Shown: piece after piece, positions 6,171 to 6,975 of the stretch
Layout: every line of letters begins with the position of its first letter
Position numbering within the stretch: the stretch's first letter is position 1
Assembly: GCA_050186955.1 (NCBI GenBank)
Contig: JBFWXZ010000168.1
Location: 1-6,975, forward strand
Source: JACKJP01 sp050186955
Lineage (GTDB): Bacteria > Pseudomonadota > Alphaproteobacteria > Rhizobiales > Tepidamorphaceae
DNA: 6,975 nucleotides
Direction: 5' to 3'
Translations under genes and position numbers: made by a program
The notes under the pieces: generated by a model
Told to the model about the DNA's origin: nothing
The model's input: only the letters and a program-made list of their open reading frames with translations
The model's database searches: none

Positions 6171-6975
6171 ATGAATATAAGAACTGTAGTGCATATTGAT
6201 GATGTCCGGGGCGGCGATCGCGCGGCGCGCTTCCCGACCGACCTCCTCATCGACGGGCGTTTCGTCCCGGCGGCGTCCGGCAGGACCTTCGCCACCGTCA
6301 ATCCGGCGACCGAGCAGGTCACCGCCCATGTCGCCGAGGGCGACGCCGACGACATCGACGCGGCGGTGAAGGCCGCCCGCGCGGCGCTTGCCGGCGAATG
6401 GGGCCGCATGCGTCCCGCCGCCCGCGGCGAGCTGCTGTCGCGGCTCGCACAGCTCATCCGCGACGACCTCGACGAGCTCGTGGAACTCGAGAGCCTCGAT
6501 TCCGGCAAGCCGGTTTCGGCGATCCGGCGTCAGGACATGCCGGCGGTGCTCGATACGCTCGCCTATTACGCGGGCTGGGCCGACAAGATAAACGGCCAGG
6601 TCATCCCGGCGCGTCCCGACGCGCTGACCTATACGGTGCGCGAGCCGGTCGGCGTCGTCGGCGCCATCGTGCCGTGGAACTTCCCGCTGATGATCGGCAT
6701 GTGGAAGCTGGCGCCGGCGCTGGCCTGCGGCTGCACCGTGGTGCTGAAGCCGGCGGAGCTGACGCCGCTGACGGCGCTCAGGATCGGCGAGCTGGCGCTC
6801 GAGGCCGGGTTCCCGGCGGGCGTGCTCAACGTCGTTCCGGGCTTCGGCCAGACCGCCGGGCAGGCCCTCGTCGACCACGCCGACGTCGACAAGGTGACCT
6901 TCACCGGTTCCCCCGGCGTCGGCCGCGAGATCATGCGCCGCGCCGCCGGCAATTTGAAGCGGGTGACGCTGGAGC
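6171..6975 (+). CDS. NAD(P)-dependent aldehyde dehydrogenase, N-terminal 268 residues
   Basis: The frame is open from ATG 6171 to the right edge, covering just over half of a usual ~490-residue enzyme. AAGGAAG (6156-6162) lies eight bases before the start. Family blocks appear in order: LLIDGRFVPAASGRTFATVNPATEQ, EPVGVVGAIVPWNFPLMIGMWKLAPALACGCTVVLKPAE (the cofactor-binding segment with the conserved N of PWNFP and K of KPAE), and FTGSPGVGREIM (the Rossmann glycine loop). The last complete codon is the Glu of VTLE, which by alignment is the general base of the LELGGK motif; the catalytic cysteine lies beyond the window. It oxidises an aldehyde to an acid in the cytoplasm; the substrate cannot be told from this half. 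About 24 residues precede LLIDG, longer than in many homologues. The divergent HTH-PBP regulator probably controls it. Confidence 0.93.
   Translation, partial: MNIRTVVHIDDVRGGDRAARFPTDLLIDGRFVPAASGRTFATVNPATEQVTAHVAEGDADDIDAAVKAARAALAGEWGRMRPAARGELLSRLAQLIRDDLDELVELESLDSGKPVSAIRRQDMPAVLDTLAYYAGWADKINGQVIPARPDALTYTVREPVGVVGAIVPWNFPLMIGMWKLAPALACGCTVVLKPAELTPLTALRIGELALEAGFPAGVLNVVPGFGQTAGQALVDHADVDKVTFTGSPGVGREIMRRAAGNLKRVTLE

Noticed and set aside
6101..6180. A second BigR/SqrR site before the aldehyde dehydrogenase, suggested by ATATTC and GAATATA
   Set aside because: No ATTC-N8-GAAT spacing exists here; the ATATTC and GAATAT elements are about 60 bases apart and not arranged as an operator.

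Overview
This is GC-rich DNA with dense bacterial gene packing. The gene families and two operator-like sites (an ATTC-N8-GAAT palindrome and a TGA-N9-TCA box) point to an alphaproteobacterium, most likely of the order Hyphomicrobiales (Rhizobiales). That placement is inferred from motifs and gene content, not from a marker gene. There are no RNA genes, CRISPR arrays, insertion sequences or other mobile-element remains, and base composition looks even apart from short AT-rich control regions. No gap between genes exceeds 300 bases; the longest are about 150 bases and are described as control regions.

Layout, left to right. (1) The 3' end of a Mrp/ApbC-type iron-sulfur cluster carrier ATPase (+). 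(2) A complete metallo-beta-lactamase-fold hydrolase of the Blh/ETHE1 persulfide dioxygenase group (+), preceded by a perfect BigR/SqrR-type operator. (3) Facing it, a PiuC/YbiX-type Fe(II)/2-oxoglutarate hydroxylase (-), with a 14-base perfect palindrome between the two stop codons. (4) A 150-base divergent control region with a TGA-N9-TCA (RirA iron-box) match that overlaps candidate promoters in both directions. (5) A two-gene operon (+): a secreted imelysin-family protein with seven Gly-Gly-Glu repeats after its signal peptide, and a periplasmic di-heme c-type cytochrome of the DHOR/DUF1111 family. (6) Facing it, a regulator with a ModE/LysR-like helix-turn-helix and a periplasmic-binding-protein-like sensor domain (-); a 16-base perfect palindrome contains both stop codons. 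(7) A second divergent control region, then the first half of an NAD(P)-dependent aldehyde dehydrogenase (+) that runs off the window.

The genes fall into three blocks. The left block joins iron-sulfur cluster assembly and persulfide detoxification, the latter probably derepressed by sulfide or persulfide. The middle block looks like an iron-starvation divergon: a PiuC-type hydroxylase on one side and a periplasmic imelysin plus di-heme protein on the other, probably sharing one RirA operator. The right block is a regulator/aldehyde dehydrogenase pair whose inducer is unknown. The most interesting material is the control architecture (two recognisable operators, two palindromes at convergent gene ends) and the Gly-Gly-Glu insert in the imelysin protein. 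I see no wholly new system; the least described unit is the imelysin-DHOR pair under the shared iron box.
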